Below, piece by piece: positions 23,009 to 35,800 of a stretch of 64,000 nt of DNA. Made by a program: the position numbers and the translations under genes. The stretch is from Prunus persica (lineage: Eukaryota > Streptophyta > Magnoliopsida > Rosales > Rosaceae): NCBI RefSeq assembly GCF_000346465.2, contig NC_034012.1, forward strand, positions 19,517,157-19,581,156. The letters run 5' to 3'. The notes below the pieces were generated by a model, which did not search any database, was not told where the DNA came from, and saw only the letters and a list, made by a program, of their open reading frames with translations. How positions within the stretch are numbered: the stretch's first letter is position 1; every line of letters begins with the position of its first letter.

Positions 23009-23557
23009 TATTTACACCATAATCAACCGAGCATATACAGCATCAAAATGACTAGCACCAAGGCAGACACGCCTTGCCCCTTGCTGAAATACCCCAAAAG
23101 GACACACAGACAAATCCCTAGACAGTGACTGACGTCATCACCTTCCGACATGCCGAAGGAAGCCACTCTTCTGAAGCGGCAGACAGCTGCAGAAGCTCCC
23201 GACTGCTGAACCTAATCTCCAAGGACACGTGTCACCACCACAGCAACTTGCACAAAGTTCCACATCGAAACTTTGTGCAAACTCCCATTTTCACTTCCCT
23301 ATAAATAGGGAACAGTGCCCAAGTAAAAAAGATAACTATTTTATCACATTTATTGTTACTCTGCCAAAATTAACACATATAGCTGACTTAAGCATTGGAG
23401 AGCCTTCGGCAAGCACCACACCGGTGTTCGAAGCTTGACGACTACTTTTTCCTCCTTGTCTTCTGCAGGTTCTTCCCACTACGAAGGTCGTCACCTTCTT
23501 CCCTGCTGAAGATCCTACACTTCTCTAAGTTGACCCTTCCCAAAAAGAGGATCAACA
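23009..23557 (+). repeat. Gypsy-type LTR, copy 2
   Basis: Homologous to 21426-21974; ends ATCAACA at 23557. It includes CTATAAATAGGGAACAGT (about 23300), a likely TATA box. It is followed at 23559 by the primer-site-like TTTGGCGCCATCAGTGGGAA. Confidence 0.75.
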
Positions 23558-24787
23558 GTTTGGCGCCATCAGTGGGAATTGATCCCACTTCCCTCTACCA
23601 TCCTCGCTAGCTCCCTCCCCCATCAAACCCCCTTGCCTCTTCTACTCCCTTGATACTCAGCGCCACACCCCCTTGGGGATTCCTCCCGAAAGAAACCTTC
23701 TGCAAAAGGGAATCTCCAGGAGGAGGTAGAGCGCCTCTGCGCTAGCATGGCCAAGATGACGGAGAACTATGAACACCTTCGTACCAAGAATGTCGAGCTG
23801 GAGCATGACTATCGCGCCCTAAAGCATAACTGGGAGAAGACTCACCCTCAGGGCGCCCAGCAGGACCTTACCCAGGATGTTGAACACACCCAGCCGAACC
23901 AACTTGTGATCTCCCGTCATAGCTCCCCGATCCAGTCTAGGCTTGGCAAAGGCAAAGGCAAAGGCCACCTTCATCCAGGGACGACCAAATCGCTACTTCT
24001 CCACATTTCCCCACCGAAGGATCGACCTTATGACCCAACCAAGATCTACAAAGATTGCAGGCACCGTATCTCCGAGCTTTGGCCAGAGCCTATCCCTATC
24101 CTTGTTAACCTCGACGACCCACGGGTGGCACACCTAGACCCCTCACCGAAGCCCACCCACTTATCCGCCGGAGAAGGTGAGGGGGACTCGGATAACTGGG
24201 AACCTTATCGTCCTGAAGACTGAGAGTCTTACCATACCGAATCGTTCGAGGAGTGGGAAGCTTACCGAACCCTTACCCACCCACACCCCAAGCCTTTAGC
24301 ACTCGGTGTTCTCCCTTATGCTGACCAAGTCATGAGCCTTCTTTTTTAGAAGGTCCGACGCCTTGAGAGTGAACAGCGCCTCGACCATCAGCCCCTCTGG
24401 GCGAAGTCACGCCCTGGCCCCTTTAGTAAACGTATCCTCAACTATCATCAAGAGAAGGACATTCAGCCGCTCCACATTGCCTTCTACACAGGCAAGGAGG
24501 ATCCCCTCACCCATATCCACTCTTTTCAATTCACCCTCGGATGCAAGGGCCTGAGTGACAAAGGCATGTGCCTTCTTTTCCCTTCTACCCTCAGTGGCGC
24601 CGAGCTGAACTGGTTCTATCGGCTGAACCCCTACACTATCAACTCCTTCGACAGATTGAAGCAAACCTTCCTGGACCATTTTATGATCCAGACTGATCGC
24701 TTGTACTCTGCAAATGATTTGTATATGCTTCGGCAGGGTGATGACGAACCCCTTCAGGAGTATGCCGCCTAGTTGATGAATGTCCAC
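23558..24787 (+). pseudogene. Gypsy gag pseudogene (Retrotrans_gag domain)
   Basis: After the leader, an open frame from 23747 (coiled-coil-like, KNVELEHDYRALK) runs to a stop at about 24221. The following frame carries a retrotransposon Gag core: PLHIAFYTGKEDPLTHIHSF, GAELNWFYRLNPYTINSF and QTDRLYSANDLYMLRQ (about 24450-24770), then a TAG. The domain matches Retrotrans_gag of plant Ty3/gypsy elements and would form the particle shell. Stops and frame changes disable it, and no protease or polymerase follows; homology ends at about 24788. Confidence 0.75.
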
Positions 24788-25175
24788 ACACCTATCGCTC
24801 TAGTTGTTTCTAGTACAGGGGATGCCTAGATTGATTGGTTCTTCTGAGTGCATAGGTTGTAACGTAGCTTTGTTCTAGATTTGCAGGGGTATGAGTCGTG
24901 CGTTTGAATGTGCTTGGTTTTATTAGTCTGCATTCATAAGCTTTGTAGCTAAGTTATATCTAAGTCTCATATTGGTTAGGAATCCTTGTTGTTTGTCTCC
25001 CGTGTGTCTGTTTCTATTCATTTAGGGTTTTAGTTTACCCTCTTCACCTAAGTACCAATATTACAAATGGGTACTTTGAGGATTACTTGAATATGTTACT
25101 AACACGAACCTTATCCGAAGAAATTCCAAAATTAGGATATTGAGGTGAAGTTATAGGTGGCGCATTTGAATCTGT
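24788..25175. other. Left flank of the CACTA element, no gene seen
   Basis: AT-rich, intron-like DNA. The last three bases, TGT, are the target duplication of the CACTA element. Confidence 0.5.
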
Positions 25176-26650
25176 CACTACTACAAAAAAGCAAAAAGAC
25201 GACGGTAAATCACCGTCGTGTATTTGGTTTTTCAATGGTCGTGGAATCCACCGTCATCTTTTCCCTCATAAACCACGACGCTAAATCACCGTCGTTGTTA
25301 AAATATACAACGTCATCAAAAAATACAAAACGACGTCTTTGTACTGCAAAAAGATCTAAAAAAAGCAATCGAGGATGATAATAGACGACCAATTCTCTAA
25401 AACGACCGTCGTTAAAAAGGGAAAATATGACACATATTAAGAGAACAAGGCCGCAAGATAGACATACAACGACGACAATAAAAATACGCCGACGTTAAAT
25501 ATAATTTTCACGACGATAAACAATATGACGTCTTTAAATACATTAGAAGACGACGTTATTGATACCTACTACGTCGCACATATAAACACAACCGTCGTAC
25601 AATTAATTTTCCACTTCGATTTTTCGATAAAAGATGACGTGGAAATAGTTGTCAGTGTCATTATTTACGACGTATGTGTTTCTATAGTAGACGTTGAAAA
25701 ACTAAATAACGTCAGTTACAAATATATGAGAGTCGTATTAAAAAATTTATACGTCCTATTTTCAGAAACAAACAACGACGATAAATATTAGACGTTGTTA
25801 AATACAACAACGTCGGAAAACAATAAAAACAGACGTGTTTAGTCTGCTAAAGTTCTAGAAAATAGTCGAGGATGAGAATAGACGACCAACTCAAAAAAAT
25901 CACCGTCGTTAAAAAAGAAAAATATGACACATATTAAAAGAACAAGGCCGCAAGATATACATACAACGACGACAACTAAAATACTACGCCGTTAAATACA
26001 ATTTACACGACAAGAAAAAATATGACGTCTTTAAATACATGAGAAGACGACGTTATTGAAATCTACAACGTCTCTTATTTACAAAACACCGTCGTGAAAT
26101 AAATTTTCCACTTCGATTTTTCTAAAAAAGATGACGTGGAAATAGTTGTCAGTGTCATTATTTACGACGTATACATTTATATAGTCGACGTTGTATTTAT
26201 ATGTATTCATTACTCACGACGCACTTAATAATATAGACGACGTTGAACTTCTAAACAACGTCGGTTCCAAATAAATGAGAGCCGTATTACAGAACATATA
26301 GACGGCGTAGATTATGATGGGAGCCGTATTACAAATAACGTCGTTTAATTGTTATTAGACGGCGGTTATAATGAATTTCCGTCGGAATTAATTTCGTTCC
26401 TCTTCGTTTATAAAAGAACTTGCGACGTGGAAAATGTATGATGACGTCGTATTTTTTAACGTTCAGATTACATATCTCGTTTTTTAGACGTCGGTATTAT
26501 GGGATTGGAGTCGTGTTATTTTGAATTACATGGCGGTTCTTTATCCTTCACCGACGTGATATCCTGAATAATTGCTTCACAATAGCGTCGTGGTTCTTCA
26601 TTGTTACGTTGCTTTAAGACGTCGGTAAATATGCTGAATAACTGATTCAC
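25176..26650. repeat. Left subterminal motif-rich region of the CACTA element
   Basis: ACGACG, CGTCGT and ACGTCG hexamers recur every few tens of bases in both orientations, starting with GACGACGGTAAATCACCGTC next to the terminus. Two long blocks repeat each other (about 25380-25800 and 25860-26200, both including GATGACGTGGAAATAGTTGT). In CACTA elements such regions bind TNPA-like proteins and are needed for excision. The 88-codon open frame at 25525-25791 is a by-product. Confidence 0.85.
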
Positions 26651-26744
26651 AATAACGTCGTGTTTTATTTGAACGTAGAAAGTGAAGAAATCACATTACA
26701 ATATATTACAAAATTAATGTCATACACTGCCAATTACATAAGCA

Positions 26745-29700
26745 TCATTCAATCCATATATCTTCACACCCATCTCGAATATTTTGACCGCCTAACTCAC
26801 CTACCAGTTCATCAAATGTGTCAACATTTGGCATCCCTCTAGTAAATGGCTCACACTCAATTATCACATCACCTAATACTTCATCACCAATAACATCATT
26901 ATATTCTCTACTAGGCATTGATAACACTACCGACCAACCACGATGCATCGGGTCGTCAACAAAAAATATTTGTTTGACTTGAGAAGCCAAAACAAATTGG
27001 TCATTCCTATGTCCAATTTTACTCAAATCTACAAGGGTAAATCCAAGTTCGTCGACTACAAGACCAGAACTATCTATCCAATCACACCTAAAGACTGGGA
27101 TTGTAAACTTTTGGTAGTCAAGGTCCCAAATTTCTTGAATGACACCATAGAAACCCATATTTGAGAGAATTGGGTTTTTATCCTTGGCACTAGCAACTTG
27201 CATGGTATGTGCAAGTAAATAAACTCCACTATTTTGAGTTGTCCGCACATCATCTTGTGCCTTGATATTGAATTTAATACCTTTAATAAGATAGCTCCTA
27301 TATAATGGCACTGACATGTTTGGACCAGCTGCTAGCCACCTTAAATTTTCTGATACGCCATGATTGTCTTCCTCAAGTTCACTTTGAACCTGCAAATTAA
27401 TCATATCTTAATTCATCCTAACATATAAATAAGAAGAAAATTAAAAGAGAAATACGTTATTCAACAACATATACCTTGAAGCGTAGCCATTGAATGAAAG
27501 TGCTATTGTGCTTATCCTGCAGCCACTTTGTTCTCTTTCTAAATTTTGGATAAGCAGTCTTGATGTGGATCATATGTTGCCTACATGACACGAAAAATTC
27601 AAGCATTACGGTCCCAAATATATAAGATAAACATAAGAAATAATTTTAAATGGAAACTTAAAGAATAAAACTCATACGTACTCGATATAAGGTAGGACTT
27701 CCTCCGTATTCTCCAAGACATATAGATGTGCTTGATTCAACAGGTCCTGATCAACTACGCTCACTGTGCAACCTGATAATGGCTTTGAAACTCCCATCTT
27801 TTGGCTTGAAGGCACTCCAACTGTACTAACATCAGATAAATGCTGAGTACAAAACTCTACCGCTTCTTCAGCTATATACCGCTCAGCAATGCAACCTTCG
27901 GGACGAGTACGATTCTGAACATACCCCTTCAGCACTTTCATATATCTTTCAAACGGATACATCCACCTAAAATATACTGGCCCACATAGACGAACTTCTC
28001 TGACAAGATGTACTACTAGATGAACCATGATATCAAAGAATGAAGGGGGAAAGTACTTCTCAAGCAAACACAGAGTAACTACTACATCTTCTTCCAACTT
28101 ATCTAGCTTGGAAACATCAACAGTCTTTGCACATATAGCATTGAAGAAGAAGCACAAACGAGTTATTGCATACCTTGCAGGCTTCTCCAAAACAGAACGA
28201 ATTGCCACAGGGAGCAATTGTTGCATTAAGGTATGACAATCATGTGATTTAAGGCCAAGAAGTCTTGAATCTTGTACAGATACAAGATTTTTAATATTTG
28301 AAGAATAACCTTCAGGGACCTTCATACCATAGAAAGAATTGCAAACCTCTCTCTTCTCTGCTCTTGACAAATTCCAAGGCCCAGGAGGCAAACGAGTACG
28401 TCTTTCTCCATACTCGGGTTGCAAATCAGTTTTGACCCCCATGTTCAATAAATCTAATCGAGCAGCAATCCCATCTTTATTTTTTCCAGGGATCTCCAGC
28501 AATGTACCAATGATACTATCGCAAACATTCTTCTCAATGTGCATAACATCTAGGGCATGCCTCACAGGAAGGTATTTCCAATACTCGAGATCAAAGAATA
28601 TTGATTTCTTCTTCCAACAAACTCTGTCACCATTTTCAACCATATGCAGCACTTCTTCTCCGGTTAATGGCTCTGGAGGTATGCCATATTCAGGTTTCCC
28701 ATTAAAAGCTGCACGTTGCCTCCTATATGGATGATTGATTGGTAACCATTTTCTATGCCCAATGTAACAAATTTTGTGGCCATTTTTCAACCTGTGACTA
28801 GGTGTATCATCGCCGCATATTGGACAAGCTTTATATCCTTTAACAACACAACCAGATAAGTTTCCATAGGCGGGGAAATCATTAATTGTCCACATTAATG
28901 CAGCTCTGAGTGTAAAGTATTCTCCATTATGTGCATCATACACTCCTCTAATCCCAACCCACAAGGATTTTAAATCATCAATCAAAGGCTCCAAGTAGAC
29001 GTCTATATCATTTCCGGGTTGTTTAGGACCGGAAATCAATAAGGTTAACATCATGAACTTTCGTTTCATGCACAGCCATGGAGGGAGATTATATGTAACT
29101 AAGATAACCGGCCAACAACTATATCTGCTACTTAGAGAACTGTGGGGATTGAATCCATCAGATGAAAGAGCCAATCTCAAGTTTCTCGGCTCATTACCAA
29201 ACTCAGGCCATTTATCATCAAGAAGTTTCCAAGACGGGGAATCCGCCGGATGAGACATCTGATCGTCAATTGATTTTCTAGCAACATGCCACCAAGTCAA
29301 ACTCTTAGCTGTCTCATGTGATTGAAACATCCTTTTAAACCTTGGAATTGGGGGAAAATACCACACCACCTTCGCTGGCACACCCTCTTTCAAGATTGCA
29401 TCTTTGCCTTCCTTCCACCTTGAGATACCACAAGTAGGACAATTAGTTGAATCCTCATACTCCTTCCTATACAAGATGCAATCATTGGGGCATGCGTGCA
29501 TTTTCTCATAACTCAGCCCCAATGCACATAAAGTCTTTTTAGCCTCATACATGGAGGTTGGTATTGTATTTCCTTCTGGAAGCAAATCGCCTTGAAGTAT
29601 CAATAATTCTGTAAAACAGACATCACTCATCCCATGTTTTGCCTTCAAATTATACAACTTCACTAATGCCGATAACTTCGTGTACTTTCTACAACCAGGG

Positions 29701-30095
29701 TACACTGGTTGATCTCCATCCCCAATCACATTGGCAAACTCATACGGATCCGAACCAAAATCACCAAAATCATTATCATCCATATCAATTTCTTCAGACA
29801 CAAAACTGTACCTACTATGGCCATCATCTTCTTCAACATTTCTGCTAGCATTAGTAGTTGCTTCCCAAGGTTCTCCGTGAAATGTCCAATTCTTATAGCT
29901 TTGGTCAATTCCATTAAAGTATAAGTGATCCCTTATAATTCCAACCCCAAACAACTTCAAATTAACACATTTAACACATGGACAACGGATATGTGTTGTA
30001 GTTAGAAGATTTTCTACAGCAAAGTTCAAAAATGCTTCCACCCCAAACTCATATGCCTTCGATCTTCTATCCGAGTGCATCCATGACTTATCCAT
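26745..30095 (-). CDS. CACTA transposase TNP2-like, three exons, intact
   Basis: This is the cut-and-paste transposase of the element, acting in the nucleus on the CACTA ends. Exons are 30095-27682, 27580-27475 and 27389-26745, all GT-AG; the joined frame is 3165 bp, 1054 codons plus stop, with no interruption. The first ATG (MDKSWMHSDRRS) matches the usual TNP2 start. Domains in order: Transpos_assoc (about residues 1-75, with CPCVKCVN), Transposase_21/TNP2 (about 230-500, including SSDGFNPHSSLSS, YNLPPWLCMK and GPKQPGNDIDVYLEPL), DUF4218 (about 600-720, with PVYFRWMYPFERYM) and DUF4216 (exon 3, VPVFRCDW-type IPVFRCDWIDSSG). The length fits active relatives. Family assignment is firm; activity is inference. 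Confidence 0.93.
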
Positions 30096-30990
30096 CTCCG
30101 ACACTATAACCTATTATCTATAATAAAGTGAAAATACAGGCAATGACCATCACTATAGCAGATTATACAATGATCTAATCGCAAGTAATAAACAACAGAG
30201 ACGACGGGTTTTAATCAAAAACAGACGTATTTGGCATATATAGACGACGGATTTTCAACAGACGTCGTCTATTATAAGTAATACAAACGACGGTTTATGA
30301 AAAAACCGTCGTGTATAAGTAATACAACGACGGTTTTTTAAAAACCGTCGTGTAATCGTCGTCGTACGCCTTAAAATTCGTCGTGTCTCAGTTTATTTTC
30401 AAGAACACAAAACCCATTAAGAACACAACATATATATGAAACCAAGCAAGAAACCAACATATACATGAAACCAAGCATGAAAACAATAAATCCATTCCCA
30501 ATTCAACATAACATAGGGTGATTAAAAGATACGACAAAATTAAATCCATTCCCAATTCAACATAACAGATAATGTAATCCATGAACCCATTAAACAGAAA
30601 ATCCATGAACCCATACCTATAAGCATTGGTGCACTTTGCACCTTCTCCAGAGCGGAAAATGACAAGATCAAATAAAGGTGTCCTTTTGCTGGAAATCATT
30701 TGGAAGTTGGTGATCTGTGTCTTTTTGTGTTGATTTCCAGCAAAAGTACACCTTTATTTGATCTTGTCATGAACCCATTAAACAGAAAATCCATGAACCC
30801 ATACCTATAAGCACATTATTAACAGATCGCAAAGCATATACCTAAAACCCTTTAACAAAACAACCTAATATCATTCAATGAATTTACAAGGGGAAGATAG
30901 GGTTTGTACTTACAGGTTGGACGAGCTCACAGATTCGACGAGCCTGGAGAGTGCAACTTTTAATTAGAGCAGAAGTGAGAGAGCGAAATG
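30096..30990 (-). other. 5' leader and leader intron of the TNP2 gene
   Basis: Reading the minus strand, CTCGTCCAACCT|GTAAGTAC at 30914 is a strong splice donor. TTATAG acceptor-like sites lie just before the ATG, for example at about 30105. The probable leader exon lies upstream of 30914. The intron contains ACGACG motifs (30195-30385), short repeats and a long hairpin. Confidence 0.5.
30581..30813. repeat. 40 bp inverted repeat flanked by 45 bp direct repeats
   Basis: Arms 30659-30698 and 30731-30770 are complementary at 39 of 40 positions around a 32 bp loop. Outside them, a 45 bp phrase beginning ATGAACCCATTAAACAG is present at 30581-30625 and again at 30769-30813. A transcript from either strand would fold into a stable hairpin. 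It lies in the TNP2 leader intron. This could be a small-RNA precursor or simply a template-switch scar. Confidence 0.85.
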
Positions 30991-31264
30991 TTATGTCGCG
31001 TGAAATCTGAAATTTTAGGTTTCAGGGATCGAAGTATAAGACTAAGAGCCAAATCTAAAAAAATTTAGGTCGCGCGAAAATTTTTAGAGCGCGCGCGTTA
31101 TAAAACGTCGAAAGAAAAACCAAGGCGAAAGTTCTACAAGTACCGACGTAATTTTAATATTCCACGACGGAAACTTCATTTTTCGGATTAAGAACGTAAG
31201 GCCGTTCATTTTTCGGATTAATTTTAAATTTATTTTGAATTTTTTATATAACGACGACTGAAAA

Positions 31265-32518
31265 ACCACGTCGGTGTTAAGAAATTAAAGACGTTGTAAA
31301 TTATATAAACCGACTTACATATTAAAATAACGTCGTTTAAAGCGTAAACCATGTCGTATGTTTTACTGTACGACGTAAAATATGTATTCCACGACCCAAC
31401 CACCGTCGTTAAAAATTAATACACTAAACCCATAAAATTAAATTATACAATTTAAAAAATTAAGTTTATAAAAGGTTTTATGGTTTTAAAGCCTAACATA
31501 TAACCTAGACTACCCAAAAATTATACTTTAAAAATAAACCCCAATAAATAACAACACTAATCTCTAAACCCTAGACTCTAAACCCTAAACCATAAAACTA
31601 GAAGTGATTTTATGACTCATCAAAACAATTTTGTTTTGGATGGTCATTTTAAATTTTTGTTATTCAAAATGAATTTTTTCAAGGTTTATGTGGAAGAAAA
31701 TATATCAATGACTTCATAGGAGTTGACTTTTCAATTTTCTGATTTATTTTATATTTATTTTGAATATTTTGATATAAAAATAATAAAATATTCTTACCAT
31801 ACAACAAACCACGTCGGTGTTAAATAAATTGTAGACGTTGTAAATTGTAATAGACTACTAAGTCGTTAAAATGACGTCGTTAAAATGAGAAACCACGTCG
31901 GTGTTAAGAAATTAAAAACGTTGTAAATTATATAAACCGACTTACATATTAAAATGACGTCGTTTAAAGCGTAAACCATGTCGTATGTTTTACTGTACGA
32001 CGTAAAATATGTATTCCACGACCCAAACACCGTCGTTAAAAATTAATACCCTAAACCCATAAAACTAAATTATACAATTTAAAAAATTAAGTTTATAAAA
32101 GGTTTTAAGGTTTTAAAGCCTAACATATACCCTAGACTACCCAAAAATTATACTTTAAAAATAAACCCCAATAAATAACAACCCTAATCTCTAAACCCTA
32201 GATTCTAAACCCTAAACCATAAAACTAGAAGTGATTTTATGACTCATCAAAACAATTTTGTTTTGGATGGTCATTTTAAATTTTTATTATTCAAAATGAA
32301 TTTTTTCAAGGTTTATGTGGAAGAAAATATATCAATGACTTCATAGGAGTTGACTTTTCAATTTTCTGATTTATTTTATATTTATTTTGAATATTTTGAT
32401 ATAAAAATAATAAAATATTCTTACCACAACAACAAACCACGTCGGTGTTAATAAATTGTAGACGTTGTAAATTGTAATAGACTACTAAGTCGTTAAAAAT
32501 GACGTCGTTAAATGAGAA
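31265..32518. repeat. Tandem duplication, unit ~627 bp, inside the CACTA element
   Basis: ACCACGTCGGTGTTA starts both units at 31265 and 31892, and the two units run nearly identical. The stretch lies between the two transposon genes and holds CGTCG motifs and a CTAAACCCTA-rich segment. High similarity indicates a recent event. Confidence 0.9.
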
Positions 32519-32876
32519 ACCATGGCGGCTATTTAACTATACGACGTAAAATATATATATCAACGACTTAACCGCTGTCGTTACATAAACGTCGTCGATG
32601 ATACCCTGAACCCTTAAGAAATCGAAGATGTTGTAAACCATAAACGACTCAATTGTTCAAAGAACGTCGTCTAACTATTTTTTTACGTCGTATTTGTTTA
32701 AAACACGCAAAAACAAAATACGACGGTTATTGACTTTATTAGGTCGTTGGAAAAGTATTACACGTCGGTTAAGCAATTTGTATGTTTGTTTTTTTTTTAA
32801 TTTAAGAAAACCTCAACAAATTTTTACATTACATATTATAGAGAAAATTGGTACATTATACATAAATATCAAGTGT

Positions 32877-35800
32877 TCAATAATTGCCCTGTTTAATAAT
32901 TTGGAAAACAAACTCTGCCCATTCATTCCGGACTTCATCAATGGCTTCTTGGGGGTATGAAGCTTCCTGGTTTCCCTTGGCATACTGCATAAACAATGAC
33001 TATTAGGGTTTATAAATAAAAAGAAATTCAATCACAGACGACGATATTTTTCATAACCGACGTAGTATATCCATTCAACGACGTTAATTTTACACGACCG
33101 TCGTTGATAATACAAAAAACGACGTGAAATGTATGAAGGTAATTTCTTCTTACCTTATTCTCAAACCCCAAGGAAGGATCCATGATGATGTCCCTCATGA
33201 AGCGCATTACATAATACCCGCATTCGACATTGCTGGGTTGCTTTGGTGTGCCTGAGAGAGTTTTCCAAATAACATTTTTACGTCCTGCTCGGGCTATGTG
33301 GGTATTATATATTTTTAAAGCACTGTTCACGATGTTTAAATACCGACGTGGTTAGTAGTTTCAAACGACTAAATAAAATAAAACACCGACGTGGTTATAA
33401 AAACGAAATCCTAAGGAGACTAACCCTTAGGATATAAAATCATTTAATATAAAAACGACGGTTATTTACAAAAACGACGTATTATAGTATTTCACACGAC
33501 GAAATAAAGTAGATAACGACGACATTATATATTTATCACGACGATAAATAAATACCGACGTGGTTAGTAGTTTCAAACGACTAAATAAAATAAAACACCG
33601 ACGTGGTTAGTTTATAAGCTGTCATTTATTGAAAATCATAAAAACAAAATCCTAAGGAGACTAACCCTGGATTGTAAGGCATCATGAAAATCTGTTCACC
33701 GTCTGTCTTCTGAAGTCGAGCTGCTACCAGTCGTGATCTTTCAGTTATTGTGCCAGAGTTGGCACTAACTGTAGCAGGGTCGATAAAGCCAACCATACTG
33801 CACATATTGGCTTTTTTCAAAACATCGTGTAAGTACCTAAACAAATAAAATAATATAAACAAGTCAGCACACAAAACACGACGGTTATGTATAAAAAAAC
33901 GACGTATTATAATATTTCACACGACGTACTGAAATAGATGAGGACGTTATAATATATTTATCACGACGGTTGTTAGTTAAGACGACGTGGTTAGTTAGTT
34001 AAGACGACGCAATATATAAACCAACGAGTTATTATTTTAGAAGTACAAACCTCATATATACAGCCAATACAGTAGCTCCAATTTCTTCCATGCCTGCAAA
34101 TTGTGTAATATCTTCAGGCAGGAGGAAGGTATCGCGCTCACCACCAAACACCTCCTTATCAATTGTAAATTGGACTGTCTTATCCTCAGGCAGGAGTGTC
34201 GTTTCCACAAAACGACAAAGGGTTTTTAAAGAAGATGGCGCCTCCATTTTTGAATAAGCACCAACTTCAATAACCTGTTTAAAGAAATAAAAAAAATGAC
34301 GTGGTAATTCAATAAAGACGACGGTTTAAGGAATAAAACGTCGTTTTAAAAGTATTTAAACGACGGTGAAAAAATTGTCGTGGTAATTTAATAAAGACGA
34401 CGGTTTTATGAATAAAGAGTCGTCTGAAACCATTTAAACGACGGTGAAAAAACCGTCGTTTAAATATTTTATTACGTCTTAAAAAAATTCCGCCGTCTAA
34501 GTTGTAAACAAACGACGGATTAAATAAAAATATCGACGTCTGAAATTTTGAAAAACAAATAAAAAAGGCAAAGTTATGTTAACATACCTTGTCGTCATGC
34601 TTTTCTTCATCTTCTTTCTCCTTTTCTTCTTCCTTCTCTTCATCTCTTTTTTCTTCTTCCTTCTCTTCATATCTTTTTTCTTCTTCCTTCTCTTCATCTC
34701 TCTTTTCTTCTTCCTTCTCTTCATCTGGCTGATGTTTCCCCATTTTGGCAGTATCATCCTCCAAATGTAGGGATCTCACATCACCTCCAGAGCAGCTAGC
34801 TTTGTCAGACATTGGATTTTTGGGGCTTTGGCTAATTCTTGGTTTAAGCATGCTTGGATCAAAATTGGGAATTAATTGGGAAAGCTGACTCAGGAAATGC
34901 TCCCTCTCAGCCTCTACCAATTGTTTTGTCCTAGCCTCCATCCTTAAGGCCTCTTCCCTTGCCTTAGCCTCCATCTTTTTAGTCTCTTCTTGAAGGAGAA
35001 CTCTTAAACTCTCCTTCAAACGGTCGTCAAAGCTCACCCTCTGTGGTTTGGGCAAATTGAAATATTGCCTTGGGGAAACACCAGCACCAACTCCCCTCAC
35101 CCTGCCTGGATGCTCGGGGCCCAAAGCCATGGTCAGCACATCATTGCTGCCATCTACTCTGACTTTGCCTTCCGAGACTTGTTTCTGCAATTCATCCTAA
35201 AACAAAGATAAACAAAAAAACACACGACGGTTATTTATGTACAAACGACGTATTATATAATTTCACACGACGCAATAACGTATAAACCGACGTTATTATA
35301 ACTTATCACGACGGTAGTTATACCGACGTGGTTATTTATTTAAAACGACGAAATGAATAAACAACCGACGTCTTATGCTATAATTAAAGATAACAGAGTA
35401 GTGATTCCTATTTAGACCGTTAACGACGTTTTTAAAAAATTTTCGACGTGGTAATATCATTCACACGACGCGAAAATGAACCACCGACGTCTTATGCTGT
35501 AATTACAGAAAACATAGTAGTGCCTATTTAGACCTTTAACGACGTTTTTAAAAACTTTTAGACGTGGTAATATCATTCACACGACGAAAAATATAACATA
35601 CGACGTAATAAGAATAATTCACAGTTTAATAAAAATTTAAAACAGAGTGATAGTAGGCTTACAATTAATTTTGCTTTCTCTGCCACCTTTGGATCAGGGA
35701 TGTTACCATGTTTGTCCTATATGGCTCTCTTCCATAAGGTAGATCGATCAATTCTACCCNNNNNNNNNNNNNNNNNNNNNNNNNNNNNNNNNNNNNNNNN

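Noticed and set aside
25525..25791. 88-codon open frame in the CACTA left arm
   Set aside because: It lies in motif-rich DNA with no domain, and the near-repeat at about 25990-26200 does not keep the frame open.
31560..31600. Interstitial telomere repeat
   Set aside because: Only one or two TTTAGGG-like units in degenerate CTAAACCCTA text; no array.
34576..34770. Leu/Phe-rich open frame on the plus strand
   Set aside because: Antisense of the E/K-rich region of the TNPA/Ulp1 gene; composition is explained by GAA/AAG repeats.
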